Assembly: GCA_964059195.1 (NCBI GenBank)
Contig: CAXKWD010000011.1
Location: 12,618,451-12,682,450, forward strand
DNA from: Ectobius pallidus
Taxonomy: Eukaryota > Arthropoda > Insecta > Blattodea > Ectobiidae
Direction: 5' to 3'
Length of the DNA stretch: 64,000 nt
Part shown: one piece after another, positions 32,851-44,335 of the stretch
Position numbering within the stretch: the first letter of the stretch is position 1
Layout of the letters: each line of letters starts with the position of its first letter
Notes under the pieces: model-generated
What the model saw: the letters and a program-made list of their open reading frames with translations, nothing else
Databases searched by the model: none
Told to the model about the DNA's origin: nothing
Made by a program: the position numbers and the translations under genes

Positions 32851-33508
32851 CCGTATTTTACGGACCATAAGACGCTCCGGACCATAAGACGCACCTTGAT
32901 TTTAGGATGGAAATTTAAAGGAAAATAAATTTAACGTGATTCTAAAGAAATTAAAAATATATATATATATATACTTCATTCCACAAACAATTATAACCTT
33001 TTACAATGGAATCAGTGCAAATCACTTCTAACTTAAAACCTGCGTTGTACGAAAATCTCTTCTGTACAGGTGGCATCGCGTAAATTTTAACAACTAAACT
33101 GATTTCTCATGAAAGAGTGAAAATACTTTTACACCTCTCTAACATTCAATTCAGCATAAAGTAAGTGTAATGGGACTAGGCTGTTTAGAGGTCATTTTCC
33201 TTTATTTAAACCACCCGGTGGAGAAAAACTCCTGTCATATAAAAGAACTCAACATACCCTTCTTTTCGCGTTGTATACCTGGCTTTCAGCTACCCTCATT
33301 TTACGATTGTGACAAGTCCACTGATGTACAGTCTGTGACAAAATTTGTAACTAATCGTTTATAACACCTTGTTTATAACTATGGTATTACCGGCAGTATT
33401 TACCATAATTTTAATTTTTTTAGTGAACTTCGGGCCATTAGACGCACCCAACTTTCAAGACTCAGTTTTCAAGGTAAACAAGTGCGTCTTATGGTCCGTA
33501 AAATACGG
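32851..33508. mobile_element. TA-flanked MITE, CCGTATTTTACGG family
   Basis: Perfect inverted ends CCGTATTTTACGGACCATAA and GACGC with complement GCGTC plus TTATGGTCCGTAAAATACGG, flanked by TA. Further inner copies of CCATAAGACGCACC and CCATTAGACGCACC lie inside each end. 658 bp; plus-strand frames of 60-80 codons inside are not supported. Confidence 0.88.
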
Positions 33509-33510
33509 TA

Positions 33511-34336
33511 AGTATAAATATAGTATGCCATTCTCTTCATATAAATTGCTTGTAAAACAGAAGAGAATGCCTTTACCACATCGTATCACATCCCCGAAGG
33601 ATACATAACCCAGATTAAATTTGATTAATGTACTCACGTAACTTTCTTTACTCTAAGCAAGGCCAATACATTTTTCTCATTTCCCATTCTGATACAGAAC
33701 AAGAGGTTATAAGAGAGGCTGTTTATGCCAGATGCGAAGCTTTATTGTTCACTAGGTAAGATTTAGTTTCTACAAGCAGTGGCTGGTTTATAACTACCAT
33801 TCAGATAATTTTTCCGAAAAAACGTTTCTAATATAGTCTTAGCTCTTATTATAAGCACCCCATGTACAATATGTAAGCAAATTTGTTAGATCCGTTTTCG
33901 AGAAAATAGCGAAAATCGAAATTTTCTTCGTGTAAACTCCCCTTAAAATAAGAGACAGTTGTCGCCAATCTTCGTGTCACATTCTCAGAAGGTACAAACC
34001 CCAAATAAAAAAAAAGTTTTCATACGATTTTCCGTTCTAGAGCTAGGTTTTTCACAGACACACACAGACATGTTTCTGAAAATAGTTTTTTTTTTAATTC
34101 AGGGAATCCTCAAAACGTGTATTTATGTTAAAAACCCAACTTCGAACTTGGGGGGGGGGGACCACAATACTTCTTCTTTTATACCTATAGTACGGGCAGA
34201 GGAAGTAAAAAATGACTCGCTATAAGCATGGATTAAGTGCACTGGATAATCTCGGAAATTTGAATCGCATTATACTATTTCATTTCATTCGTGAAATTGC
34301 AAGACAAAAAGGACTATATCTTTAATTCCTTTAAAT
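33511..34336. other. Unassigned stretch
   Basis: Contains TTCACAGACACACACAGACA near 34050, similar in style to 61910-61940, and a run of ten G at 34151. Both may belong to a dispersed repeat. No gene supported. Confidence 0.4.
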
Positions 34337-34950
34337 CAGTGGTTCCCAACCTGCGGGGCGCGGACAGCTCAAAAGAAAGCAGAAACAAATGGGACTGGAA
34401 GAATCCTGTTTATCTTAGAATGACGAAGGAAGCTTTGCAGTTCTCATCTACTTAACCACGTGAGACCGAATTCTCGACACTGGCCATCATGAAAACACAC
34501 CGCAGTCGTTTGCAGGGGCGGATCCACGGGGGGGGGGGGGAAATTTGTAACATTAAGCACAAATTATTCAAAATTTATTATAACCCAAATACTTAAATTA
34601 AAGCAACGACATTCATTATTTTGAAATACCTTTGTAATAAAATGCTGAAATGTTCATTTTGATTTCAATTGTGTACTGGGAATAATTAATTTTTATGAGT
34701 AAAAACTTCCCTCTCTACTTTGGCTCCCCCCAAAATGTCTCTCTGGATCCGCCCCTGGTCGTCTGACTGTGGAGAATGATCTTAGATGTGATTTAACCAG
34801 TTTGACACCAAAGATTCAGAAGCTCCAGAAAAACAATTTCAACCGTCTCATTGATGTTCTGAAATTTTTTTGTGACTTTCATCACATAAAAAATGTTAGG
34901 TGTGACATAAGTGTTGTTCAAGCGAAAATTTTATCATTAGGTAATTAAGC
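34337..34950 (+). pseudogene. hAT transposase remnant interrupted by a MITE
   Basis: CAGTGGTTCCCAACCTGCGG at 34337 matches a typical hAT left end. After about 90 bp a degraded frame encodes the C-terminal transposase region: RETEFSTLAIMKTHRSRL, then, beyond the inserted MITE, TVENDLRCDLTSLTPKIQKL. This order is found near the C-terminus of ZBED-type hAT transposases. A TAA precedes the first segment, and most of the transposase, including the catalytic region, is gone. Removing the MITE with its duplication rejoins the frame at HRSRL/TVENDLR. The right terminus was not found. Confidence 0.7.
34513..34757. mobile_element. hAT MITE, CAGGGGCGGATCCA family, nested
   Basis: Ends CAGGGGCGGATCCA and TGGATCCGCCCCTG, flanked by GTCGTTTG and GTCGTCTG (7 of 8). 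245 bp with a run of ten G near the left end. It interrupts a transposase remnant and is therefore younger than it. Confidence 0.92.
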
Positions 34951-35202
34951 AAGACATAAAGATATTTCCGTTTCAGCTACCAAGTCCTTTGAAACACTAT
35001 AGTTTTCTGTTACCCTCTTTTACTAAAGTGTGGATTGTAGATTATTGTCAAATAAAGTTTTTCGTAAGATGCAAAAAAAGAATAAATAAATAAAAATAAA
35101 ACAAACAAATATAGAGGCATGGGATATTCTGGAATTGGAAAGGTTAGAAACCACTACCCTAGATATATGCAGAAACTATGGACGTTTCAAAATAAGAGTA
35201 CA
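34951..35202. other. Unassigned stretch
   Basis: May include the 3' part of the hAT remnant; nothing further recognised. Confidence 0.3.
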
Positions 35203-35530
35203 ATTACTTCCACAAAGTCTCTGGCCTTGAAACTTAGCCCAGCCAGTGAGCTTCTCGTTATAGCTTGCGCCGACTCGCATGCGCAGAGATCAGTGAGCCA
35301 CAGTTGAGCACAGAGTGAAGATCACGCTTGCAGTCATAGAAAATACTACACTGTAATAGATAAGTGGAAGGATAATGCCGCAGCGAGACAGAGACAGACA
35401 ACGCGTTGAGTGGGATAGAAGAGCTGGACCAATCAGGGTGCAGCTACCTCCCCCAGGCAGGAACTCTAGGAACTGTGACACTCGCTCCTAAGGTTTGTAC
35501 ATAAAAATCCAGAGACTTTGTGGAAGTAAT
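35203..35530. mobile_element. MITE with ATTACTTCCACAAAG ends
   Basis: Perfect 22-base inverted ends (ATTACTTCCACAAAGTCTCT plus GG) enclose 284 bp of higher-GC DNA with CGCATGCGC and GACAGAGACAGA motifs. The target duplication is unclear, so the superfamily cannot be assigned. Confidence 0.75.
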
Positions 35531-36715
35531 CTTACTTTACTCCTTACATTACTTTATGTGTTGCGAAAATGTAGTAATTAAAACTTTGCATAAGCCTGGA
35601 AAGGTAGTGTCAGACTGAAAAACTTAATGCCATAGCCGGGATTTGAACCAGGTTCTTCGGCGGCAGACTGAAAAATTCAATGTCATAGGCGGGATTAGGG
35701 AGAGCCTAAGATCCTGGTTCAAATTACATTTTACAGTCTGACTCTACCTCTCCACCCTAGCCTACACACGGCCAAGGTGAAAGAATTATCATTCTATTGC
35801 ATAAGCCTGCACATTTACTGAGAAAGAAAATGTATACTCAGCTTTTATCGCTGGATCAATTAACCAGGCAGTGAAATGTAATCCATTAAGCAAGAAGGGA
35901 GGGTGCTGGCAAAGATTCCAGTGGCGTCTTGGAGTCTTCTTAACGATGTTTAAGAAATATGATCAACCCACTCCATCTTGATGGATTTTTTAATTTACAA
36001 ATGCTGACTTAACTGAATATTAAGGGTGGGGTATAAATTACAAATTTTTCTCCAACATAATACCCTAAACCTTTTTATTTTCCCAGAGAATGGCAATTTA
36101 TTATGAGTAACGTTATTTGGCAGGGCGACTAAGTTTCCAATTGATGAAGCGGAGAAGAAGTAGGCTACAGGCCCCATTTTATCGATAGCCATTCTGAGTA
36201 TCTCGCTTAACCTTCTGATAACCAAGCGAGGGTGAATGAATATAAACTTAGTGGGGAGAGAAGATGGATTTTGATTATTTTAAGTTTTAACTAAATACAT
36301 TTTCTGGTATTGTTTTACATATCCATTTCATTCCTCGTGAATTCTTTGCTCCCACTTTGTTGCTACAGAACAGAAATTACGAACGTGTATATCAGCATCA
36401 ACATGAACCAAAAGATGTTGGTTCGACCCCAGGTACTGGCATTTACATCAATGAAACTTCTATAGTGGTCGTGAACTGTTTACAAAATATCATTATTTTT
36501 CTCTTGGAAATATTTCCAAACTTAGGCCTATCTGAATTTTTTTAGTACGTTTTATTATTATTATAGCCTATACAATATATATCTTAATTTGGTGTATGTG
36601 TTGCAAAAAAAAAAGTGATGTGATGAGTAGAAACGGACAACAGAATCATGTTTCGGGACCCAAAATTAGTTAAGATCACCACTTACAGATTTTTTCTAAA
36701 TGCTGGGTAGTATTA
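35531..36715. other. Unassigned stretch with a partial local duplication
   Basis: At 35611-35700 CAGACTGAAAAAYTYAATGY followed by CATAG-CGGGATT occurs twice in tandem, and GATTTGAACCAGGTTCT reappears inverted at 35710-35730. A lone B-box-like GGTTCGACCCC at 36419 was not called. No gene. Confidence 0.4.
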
Positions 36716-36989
36716 GGAAGCACGTCCATAAATTATGTTTCTCCAGGGCCGTTTACAAAAAGAAAACAAAATTTCATGGAAATATTTATTCAAATCTCAG
36801 ACGGCAGACTTCTACGACATAAGTGTTCAAAAGTTGGTACCACGGTATGACAAATGTCTCAATTCCTGTGGCAAATATGTTGAAAAATTGCTGAACACTT
36901 GCTATATCTGTTGCAATAAATGTTTCCATGAAATTTTGTTTTGTTTTTGTAAACGGCCATAGGGAAACTTACTTTACGGACGCGCCTCG
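36716..36989 (+). mobile_element. Mariner deletion derivative with transposase C-terminus
   Basis: TA-flanked (36714-36715, 36990-36991) with long imperfect inverted ends: GGAAGCACGTCCATAAATTA on the left against CGAGGCGCGTCCGTAAAGTA on the right complement, continuing through GGCCGTTTACAAAAA. Between them is a plus-strand fragment TADFYDISVQKLVPRYDKCL then NSCGKYVEK, matching the last residues of mariner transposases (FY-x-GI-x-KL-x-x-R-x-x-KC ... G-x-YVEK). Everything N-terminal, including the catalytic triad, is deleted. The 75-codon open frame (36735-36962) runs through both inverted repeats and is not itself a real protein. Confidence 0.8.
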
Positions 36990-37046
36990 TAATTATGGTA
37001 AAACAAAAACAGTCCTACGCATCTTATCTCCGACGAAAATTATTTA

Positions 37047-37259
37047 AAGATCCCGCACGAAATCTGTGCCGATTGCCTATGCCATTGCATTATGTTTTCG
37101 TGGGGACTATAGCGTCGATTGGCCTGCTACCTATCTCTCTCGCACAACAGTACCTCCCTTTCTATTTGTAAAGGCCAAGCTACCTCCCTCTCTCGCACAA
37201 TAGCATGTCTCTCTCTAGAGAGTAACGGTCTCATCGGCACAGATTTCGTGCGAGATCTT
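37047..37259. mobile_element. TA-flanked MITE, AAGATC family, copy 3
   Basis: Inverted orientation relative to 13184 and 32182. Ends AAGATCCCGCACGAAATCTG and complement, TA on both sides, 213 bp. Lies only 55 bp from a mariner derivative. Confidence 0.87.
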
Positions 37260-38012
37260 TAACTCCCTAACGCTTGTTTCATCATTCTGGTTTCTTAATA
37301 AATGACATTGTAGGTTCCCTGCGTACTATAATATTAAAGCATGGGGTTTTCGGTGTATTATTTTTAAATTCTATATGAGCCATGCGCACTAAGGGAGAAA
37401 AGCCTATATACGGTCAATTCATCAGTAAATTCAGCTACATATAGGCCTCCTCCCCGAAATGCTATTTAGACAAGTTATCACTAATTGGCCAACAGATTTT
37501 AAGTTATTACAAATGCAATTACAATCTGGACCAAGCGTTTATTGACGCTTTTTGAACGAATGCGTTAACTGCTTCCTGTAATTAATTAATTAATTAGTGG
37601 GCTATTACACACATCAAATACACCATTAAAGGAAAGGAAAATCAAACACTGAAGTTAGTTTTAAATGAGAGGTAGTTAGAGGCGGCATGGAAGTGTTAGT
37701 AGTGGTGGTTGGGACGCTTTTGGTTACGTGGTTATGGTGGTCACAGTGGCGACATTGGTTATATGATGGTGGAAGAAATAATTAATTTCAGTAGTAGGGT
37801 TGTGTCATTGAAAGTTAATGGATTCAACACGAGATGGTTTTAAGTACTAACACATCAGTTAACTCTGAAACGCATATGCGAAACAACATGGAATCTAACC
37901 ATTTCCAGAAATTCTTTCATGGGTTGGAAAGCTGGACTTTTATTGCATTTTTTTTAAGATTAATCATATTTTTAAAAATTGGGTTCGTGCTTAAGTTACA
38001 CCCTTACAGCGA

Positions 38013-38057
<45 letters not shown>

Positions 38058-38423
38058 GCCATTAAGTAAAATAACAATAGGTGCTAGAGCAGCTTAAAAA
38101 GTAGTATAATGGAGTAAAATCATGTTTAGGAAAATGGGGATAAGAGGACTGCATAGACAATGCTAATTAATATATGCAATTTTTAAAAAGCACTATTCTG
38201 AAACAATTTAATCAGGAGAGTTGAAATTGGAACAGATAGTAATATTTACTATTTATTTCCATCTGATTAAGGGGATTTGAAATACATAAAGCTTTTAATA
38301 TAAATTGGTTAAGGTTTTAAAACATACTCAACCGCCCAAACAATAAATGAAAATTAATTATATGAAACAGCAGGCACAATGAAGACGTTTCAAACAATGA
38401 ATAGTAATGGATAAGTCGACTAT
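37260..38423. other. Unassigned stretch with (ATT)n
   Basis: (ATT)n at 38014-38056; G/T-rich patch (GTGGTGG motifs) at 37680-37790. No gene: the 87-codon frame at 37834 runs into the ATT repeat. Confidence 0.4.
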
Positions 38424-38680
38424 CAATTGGACAACATTCTGCAGAAAGGAACCAACCCTCAAATTTAAAAAACCGGAATAGATGCTAAATTTTTGTTACT
38501 GAACTATATATTTACGTTGTGTAAACTAACCAACCCTCTTCATCCATTTATGTGCCATCTATGAAGCAAACAAAAACACACTGAAAAGATCCAGGTGGCT
38601 TTTATTTAACTTTAAATGCCTGTTTTTTTAGCTTAAAAATCATGTGGGTTGGTTCCTTTCTGCAGAATGTCGTCCAATTG
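38424..38680. mobile_element. MITE with CAATTGGACRACATTC ends
   Basis: Inverted ends of about 36 bp, CAATTGGACAACATTCTGCA then GAAAGGAACCAACCC, with one mismatch. The interior is AT-rich. Because the ends are themselves palindromic (CAATTG), the target duplication cannot be defined. Confidence 0.75.
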
Positions 38681-38734
38681 TCTTTGTAAAAAATATATCA
38701 TTCCGTATTTCATTTAACACATCATTTGGAATGA

Positions 38735-39230
38735 TAATTGAACACAGACATCAGACGGGAAACGCAAGTGAAAGACGCCTCCCACACAGCACAATTATTA
38801 AAATGGAGATGGGCAGGACACGTAGCAAGACTTGACCACAACCTATGGGCACACACAACGACTCTATGGGACCCAAGATACGGAACACGAGGACCAGGGA
38901 GACCAGCAACGAGATGGGCAGACGATATGAGACGCCAAGCCGGAAATCTGTGGACAAGAACAACAAAGGACAGGAAGGCCTGGAAGAAGCACGAGAAAAA
39001 CATTCTAAGTGAAAGTGTAAGGGCATGAGAGTGAAAAAGTGCGAATAAATACCAAACGGACAAACAAGCTATCAAAAGACAAAGGATACTAATCCCGCAT
39101 ACCTAGCTCAGATGCGGGATCTTTTCCCCCTAGAGCTATCCTCCAAAAGGAGAGGTCATTGCCCGCAAGGGATTCAATTGCTGTTTTTATTTTATTTTAT
39201 TTTATTTTATTTTATTTTATTTTATTTAAT
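38735..39230 (+). mobile_element. Non-LTR retrotransposon 3' end with (TTTTA)n tail
   Basis: A 96-codon frame (38738-39028) encodes the C-terminus of a LINE protein: LLKWRWAGHVARLDHNLWAH, GRPATRWADDMRRQAGNLWT and DRKAWKKHEK. The WAGH-x-AR, GRP-x-x-RW-x-DD and DR-x-x-W motifs are characteristic of insect RTE/CR1-style endonuclease/reverse transcriptases. The 3' UTR contains CCCCCTAGAGCTATCCTCCA and ends in a pentanucleotide (TTTTA)n tail at 39183-39227. The rest of the element is missing (5' truncation). Confidence 0.85.
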
Positions 39231-39570
39231 GCAGCCTATGTCGTCTTGTAGTGGGATTTAATTACAAAAACTTTAAATTTTGTTTATAAATTTGCTTACA
39301 AAAGCTTTCTTCGTTGTAATTGATAGTACTGATAGCAAACGCAATACTTTCTATGCAATGTGAGGCATAATTGGGTCGGCGAGATATAAACCACGACCGC
39401 GCGAGAATGCCGCTTCGAAGCTACCGCGCATCTTCATTCCAAGCTTCTTGTCTCGCCATCTCAGTTATACAGCAATGTGTTCACTATTTTATAATAAATA
39501 TAGCTATGCAGTGTTTAAGAAATTTTATACACAATGTACTAAATTTGCTCCTGAAGCAAATATATATATA
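39231..39570. other. Unassigned stretch
   Basis: A small GC-richer patch at 39370-39470 (CGACCGCGCGAGAATGCCGC) has no recognised frame. Confidence 0.35.
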
Positions 39571-39583
39571 ATATATTTCTGTA

Positions 39584-39887
39584 AAGTAAAGTAAGTGTTC
39601 CCTATTACAGGCCATGGAGGTCCAGAGGGTTCCAGGATGTTGAGGCTCCCAGATTTTTAGACATTCGGCACATGAAGATGGTAAGGTCGTCAGCCTTACG
39701 CACCGGCCGCCTCTACCCCCAGGATTGCTCCTGGTACTCACTTCTGTCAGAGGCTGAGTCGACCATAGTGCCATAGGCCCATAGTGCCACCAGAAGGATT
39801 AGACCAATTGAAAAACTCCAACGACCTCATCGGGAATCGAACCCGCGACCTATCGCTTTGTAGCGCAGCGCCGTACGGCGTACCCCA
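39584..39887 (-). mobile_element. tRNA-derived SINE, family B
   Basis: Minus-strand copy with B box GGGTTCGATTCCC; the A-box region is damaged (TACGCCGTACGGCGCTGCGC). A 13-base duplication with one mismatch, ATATATTTCTGTA before and ATACATTTCTGTA after, flanks it. Confidence 0.9.
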
Positions 39888-39900
39888 ATACATTTCTGTA

Positions 39901-40659
39901 GACATTTACAAATTTTAGTTAACTGTAAACCATCCTATAAACAAAAATCAATGTCAATATTGGTTTGCCCTTCCTTCCGGCACTAGATTATTTTGCTAAA
40001 CTTTAAAACGATTCCATCTTCTATGCAATAAAACAGTTTCAGACAGAGATATGGTGTTAAGTTTACAAACTATTTACAAACAAATTTTTCAATTTTCTGA
40101 TTAAATCCCACTTAAAAGGGATATATTAAATGCAAGTAAAAGTATAATTCCAAACAAAAATACACACATCAAGTGAACTGAATCATCTTCGGGAAGAAAC
40201 CAGGTTTGAGGAAAAAATTGTAATTTTTTATTGTAAAGGTTGGGTGTTTATCTTTAAGTCATTCGTTGAATTCATGCAACATAACATATTTTGGGAGTTA
40301 TGAACATAAATATGTGAGCGTGCACTTACTTGCATCTTTAAATGCGAAATTGTTCCGGTTTTTCTTTTATTTAAGTTCAATCTTTGCTTGGTACTTCATA
40401 GTTATTTCTTCATACTTCCATTACAATACAATCAGAGGAATCTATGAAAAATAATGAGAAGGGTCCATTTATTGGAGCAGAATTGTTCAATTCCCTTCCA
40501 CACATTAGTCTTTAATTAGCTAATTTCCCATAACTTTCATTATTAAAATAGTTTTCATCATAATTCAATACTTTCCGGGATACTCAGATTACATTCTGCA
40601 TGGAACTCTCATTCGTACTCATTACGCTAACATTTATGCATTTTGTTTCTTCTTCTTCT
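39901..40659. other. Unassigned AT-rich stretch
   Basis: No gene or named repeat. A 62-codon frame at 40266 is not supported. Confidence 0.4.
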
Positions 40660-41009
40660 TCCTCTTCTTCAGATTTTAGTAAACCTTACTTTATCCATGT
40701 ACATTAGGTTTAGAGTTTAATGTTCGAATATATAATTGAAATAGTTTCAAAGTTTCATTAGTGCGTTTTGCATGTAGTGTATTAAATGAATAAAGTCTTT
40801 TTGGCAACAGTTTTTATCTGCAAAAATTTACAAAACGGGTTTTCATTTCTATTTTACAATCGCTTAGATACATTTCAATGTAAAGTCGACTATACAAGTA
40901 TCGTGGGCATTCAAATAGTAAATGTTCTACAGTTTGTTGTTTTCCACACATACATTCCAGTTCATTTTCTACATTTGCGTGAAGTAATTTAAAATACGAA
41001 CGAAATTAA
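40660..41009 (-). pseudogene. Non-LTR retrotransposon C-terminal fragment with zinc-knuckle-like motif
   Basis: On the minus strand a segment ending in TAA at 40814 reads FRSYFKLLHANVENELECMC, then GKQQTVEHLLFECPRYLYSR. The C-x-CG-x(6)-EH-x-LFECP pattern is characteristic of the C-terminal region of Jockey/R1/I-type LINE proteins. A stop lies just upstream of FRSY. The approximately 150 bp beyond the stop codon is probably 3' UTR. Catalytic domains are absent. Confidence 0.65.
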
Positions 41010-41983
41010 CCGCGGCAAGAGGGAAATTGTTTTTTCATGATTGTTCTTTCAGGGATGCTAACATTTATTGTTTAATTTTAAAAATACTTTTACCTGAAAT
41101 ATTTTAAAATTCAACTTTCACAATACAATTAAATTAAAATATATTTCACAGAATTTAGTTCGTTAAGAATAAAATAAAATTATTTATAAGACATTGAAGA
41201 ATAAATATAAATACCATTAACTAAGAAAAGGAAATTATCAGTTGAAAGGTAGAGTAGTGCATAAAAGTCACTTCTTTCTTTGATAACTACCAATAATGGT
41301 TAAACATTTACTACATCTGAAAACTATCTGAAATTGTAAAAATGACCATACCAAGATACGAGGTGAGTCACTGAATTGGTTGCTAGGGGAAAATGTTTAA
41401 CTTCTGTAAGTTTATAGTGCTGACAACTTTAAACCCCCGAAAGATTAACCTCACGAAAAACATTCATATTATTGGCGAATTACTGGAAATAAAATAAAAA
41501 TATCCTAATTCTCGAAAGTATTTTTCATTCATTCCCCGTTCATGCTATCATGCTATCCTGCACCCAGTCTGGTAACCTATTCTACCTGCGTCTTTTGCCT
41601 TCTTTGCAGCACCCATCTGCGTTATTATATCAAAGCTTATAACTTCTGATATATTTATTATTGCAGACATTGAATATAATCATATTTGTTAGTATAATTT
41701 TACAATTTCAGTCTAACCTGTGTGGTTATTATTTTTTTTATTTCTTAATATTTTCTTAACGTTTTAATTCATAACAGCTAAGAAAGACGCGAATTGTTGA
41801 GCGTGCATAAAGTAATCGATGTATCGATCTCCACTACGATTAAAACGAAATTTTAAGGTTGATACTCTTGGAACTTGACCTCCATCATGAACAGCTGATT
41901 GAATTTAATAATTTCTCACGTATTTTCCCTAGCCTATCTAGAATAAATGGAATGCAATACATGAGAACTGTATAACAGAATAT
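41010..41983. other. Unassigned AT-rich stretch with an old dispersed repeat
   Basis: 41801-41930 resembles 32609-32740. No gene seen. Confidence 0.4.
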
Positions 41984-41991
41984 CTAACATC

Positions 41992-42493
41992 TAGGGCTGT
42001 ACCGATTAATCGATTAATCGGCTCCATTAATTGATTAAATATTTAATCGTCGATCAATTACATTTTCCGATTAATCGGTTTAGACGAATTCTTAAAAAAC
42101 GTTTTTTCGAGAAATGGGTTAAATGACCAAACTCCTTTCTCGGTGCCGACTGTGAGAGATTTTAGTGCTGCCGGTATTATTGTAAACAAGCTACGATCGT
42201 CTCTTGAACATTCAGATATCAACAAACTCGTGTGTCTCAAGTCTTGGCTGAGAAAGTAACCGGAAATGTAAGTTTTATATATTTTTTTTCACTAGTTAAC
42301 TAATAATGGTATTCATTTATTCAGGATTTCTTCTGATTATCTGTAGTGTAGAAGTTATGAAAGGTGTTAACAATACTAAAAGTACACTTTGGATTCGTTT
42401 AAAATACCTACCTGTTTGTCGATTAATCAGTCGATTAATCGATTAAAGTCAAACGATAACTCGATTAGAAATTTTAATCGATTTTTAGCCCTA
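41992..42493. mobile_element. hAT MITE, ATTAATCGA family
   Basis: Ends TAGGGCTGTACCGATTAATC and AATCGATTTTTAGCCCTA, with many CGATTAATCG motifs clustered at both ends, and an exact 8 bp duplication CTAACATC (41984-41991, 42494-42501). 502 bp, non-coding. Confidence 0.93.
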
Positions 42494-42501
42494 CTAACAT
42501 C

Positions 42502-43318
42502 TCGATTCTTTTAAAATGCGTTTGCCACCCGTATATCGGAATATGCTATTTCGGGATCATAAAAAGTATCCTTATCTATAACATTGATTTGTAAATGTTC
42601 TTTAATTATCCTTTCACCGACATGATGATTAGCAAAATACTGGTATTACAAATTTGAAATCCGGATATTCACGGGTCAGAAGAGCACAATTTGTAACATA
42701 TATCATGGAGATGCCAATATACTAAAGAAGGCTGTGAATGATGTTCGACTTTGGGGAATTAGTAGTGGATAATTGGAGCTCCCACATTAAGCATCAAAGC
42801 TATGAACGCTTAATTAAGTGTAGGATGTTTGACAGTCGGTTTAGGTTCGGTTCAGCTTGTGTCCAGTATTGGACACACATCACTACATCGAAACTAATGT
42901 TAATTTATTCTGCCTTCATTACAGTACAACAAAATGCATAGGTTAAATAATACGAAGGGATTCTAGACTCCAATTAAACGTTCAAAGGAATCCACATTCA
43001 TCAACAAGACCTTGGAACTTCATTCAATTGGATGCTTTTATTAATTGAGCATAATGCAGAAAATGTTTATAGCCTGTATAAAGCATATTTCATAAATGGT
43101 CATATCCAGGGCTTTTCTCTATAAATGCATATTTTGAGCTTTTATTGCTTATACACTCTAGCAATGTCAAGGTGGTGGCCTCAGAAGTCCATACATTTTT
43201 TGTTTATCATTCTAAATGGAATATAAATCCAAAAATAATTATCCGTAACTATAGAGACAGCCTAAAAACATGTCCAGTAAAATATTTAAAAAAATGGCTA
43301 GGTTTCGCTGGGGGCCTG
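42502..43318. other. Unassigned stretch
   Basis: Nothing recognised. The 139-codon frame beginning 43145 extends into a SINE fragment and is not a gene. Confidence 0.4.
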
Positions 43319-43468
43319 AGAGGAACTAAACTAAAACTAAATTCCGTGGCGCTATTTCCATGGGGAGGGCTAGGCCTACCATCCGACTGCTACGTCATCT
43401 CCCGTAGGCAGATGGCAGGATTGATGGCATGTGGTCAGCATGCCGATATCCACGGGCCTGAAAGAAAT
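43319..43468 (-). mobile_element. SINE family C, 3' part
   Basis: Matches the tail half of family C (GTGGCGCTATTTCCATGGGG, then GGCAGGATTGATGGCATGTG and GTCAGCATGCC), 5' truncated, with a CTAAACTAAAACTAAA tail. Confidence 0.8.
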
Positions 43469-43939
43469 ACTGCTTTCATTTATATTCAAAATGAATTTTT
43501 TTCGATTGTTGGGAGACATGTAAAATACTTTATACCAACAAAGAAATTATCAGCTGTCACGTGACTTTCAAAACATTTGCATTTAAACACCTTTCGGTTA
43601 ATATTTTAGACAACTATAAAAAATATTATTGAGATTTCTATAATATGATTTAATTACCTATAACCAACTTTTTTATAAATAATTAAGGCATTTAAGAACA
43701 ATAAAATTAGAGGAAACGTAATAAAATATTTATTATTTGGACCTTCCCGGCCCAATGGTAAATTACGTAACGAAAATATCTTGACAGTGGATGGTTGGTT
43801 GTTACAGTTATTCAACGACGTGATGTACTGCAATTTAGGCCTGGAACCATCGCTGGAATTTTGTACCGTAGGAATTCCTTTACATGCCTGTATATCTACA
43901 GACATATGCCTTTCACGTTTATACACATATAAATATCAC
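43469..43939. other. Unassigned stretch
   Basis: A plus-strand open segment at about 43735-43940 (GPSRPNGKLRNENILTVDGW) has no ATG and matches nothing I know. Confidence 0.3.
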
Positions 43940-44012
43940 TGATCGGATCCAGAATTGAACCCGCAACCTTTGGCACAGGAGACCTGCGCCACACCCAAGG
44001 CCAACGGTATTG
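43940..44012 (-). mobile_element. tRNA-like fragment
   Basis: On the minus strand GTGTGGCGCAGGTCTCCTGT is A-box-like and GCGGGTTCAATTCTGG is B-box-like. It looks like a tRNA-derived repeat head abutting a LINE fragment. A real tRNA gene is unlikely because no paired acceptor stem is evident. Confidence 0.4.
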
Positions 44013-44049
44013 CTGAGGTTAAGTATATTATGTAATTTATGAATTTCAC

Positions 44050-44335
44050 AAAAGTGTTGAATAATATTGTTGCTAATGAAAACGGGGACTGGAGAAAACT
44101 GCAAAACGACGAGCTTCATAATCTGTACTCTTCATCAAATATAGTAAGGGTAAATAATTCACAAAGATGAAATGGGCTGGACATGTTGCACGCATGGGGG
44201 AGGAAAGTCATATGTGAAAAATATTGAATGGGAGACCCGAAGGGTAAAGACAATTAGGAAGAGGAAAATATTAGGATACATTTTAAGGGTGAGAGGAATG
44301 GTTGGAGGGAGTTAGCACAGAATAGGATTTTTTTG
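44050..44335 (+). pseudogene. Non-LTR retrotransposon 3' fragment (WRKLHNDEL family), copy 1
   Basis: Decayed reading encodes ENGDWRKLQNDELHNLYSSS, VRVNNSQR-like, then KWAGHVARMGEES and GRPEG/LGRGK-like pieces and WRELAQNR. The order (NGDWR-KL-x-NDEL, LYSS, KWAGHVARM, WREL) is the common C-terminus of insect endonuclease/reverse-transcriptase LINEs. Stops and frame changes are frequent. A related copy lies at 55395. Confidence 0.75.

Noticed and set aside
33170..33608. Two plus-strand frames of 64 and 79 codons
   Set aside because: They lie inside a TA-flanked MITE and end in its terminal repeat region.
36355..36470. tRNA-derived SINE
   Set aside because: Only a B-box-like GGTTCGACCCC was found; no A box at the right distance and no second copy.
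38722..39075. Minus-strand frames of 91-117 codons
   Set aside because: They lie opposite the recognised LINE C-terminal frame on the plus strand.
43145..43564. 139-codon plus-strand frame
   Set aside because: Its second half is a SINE family C fragment and the rest resembles no protein.
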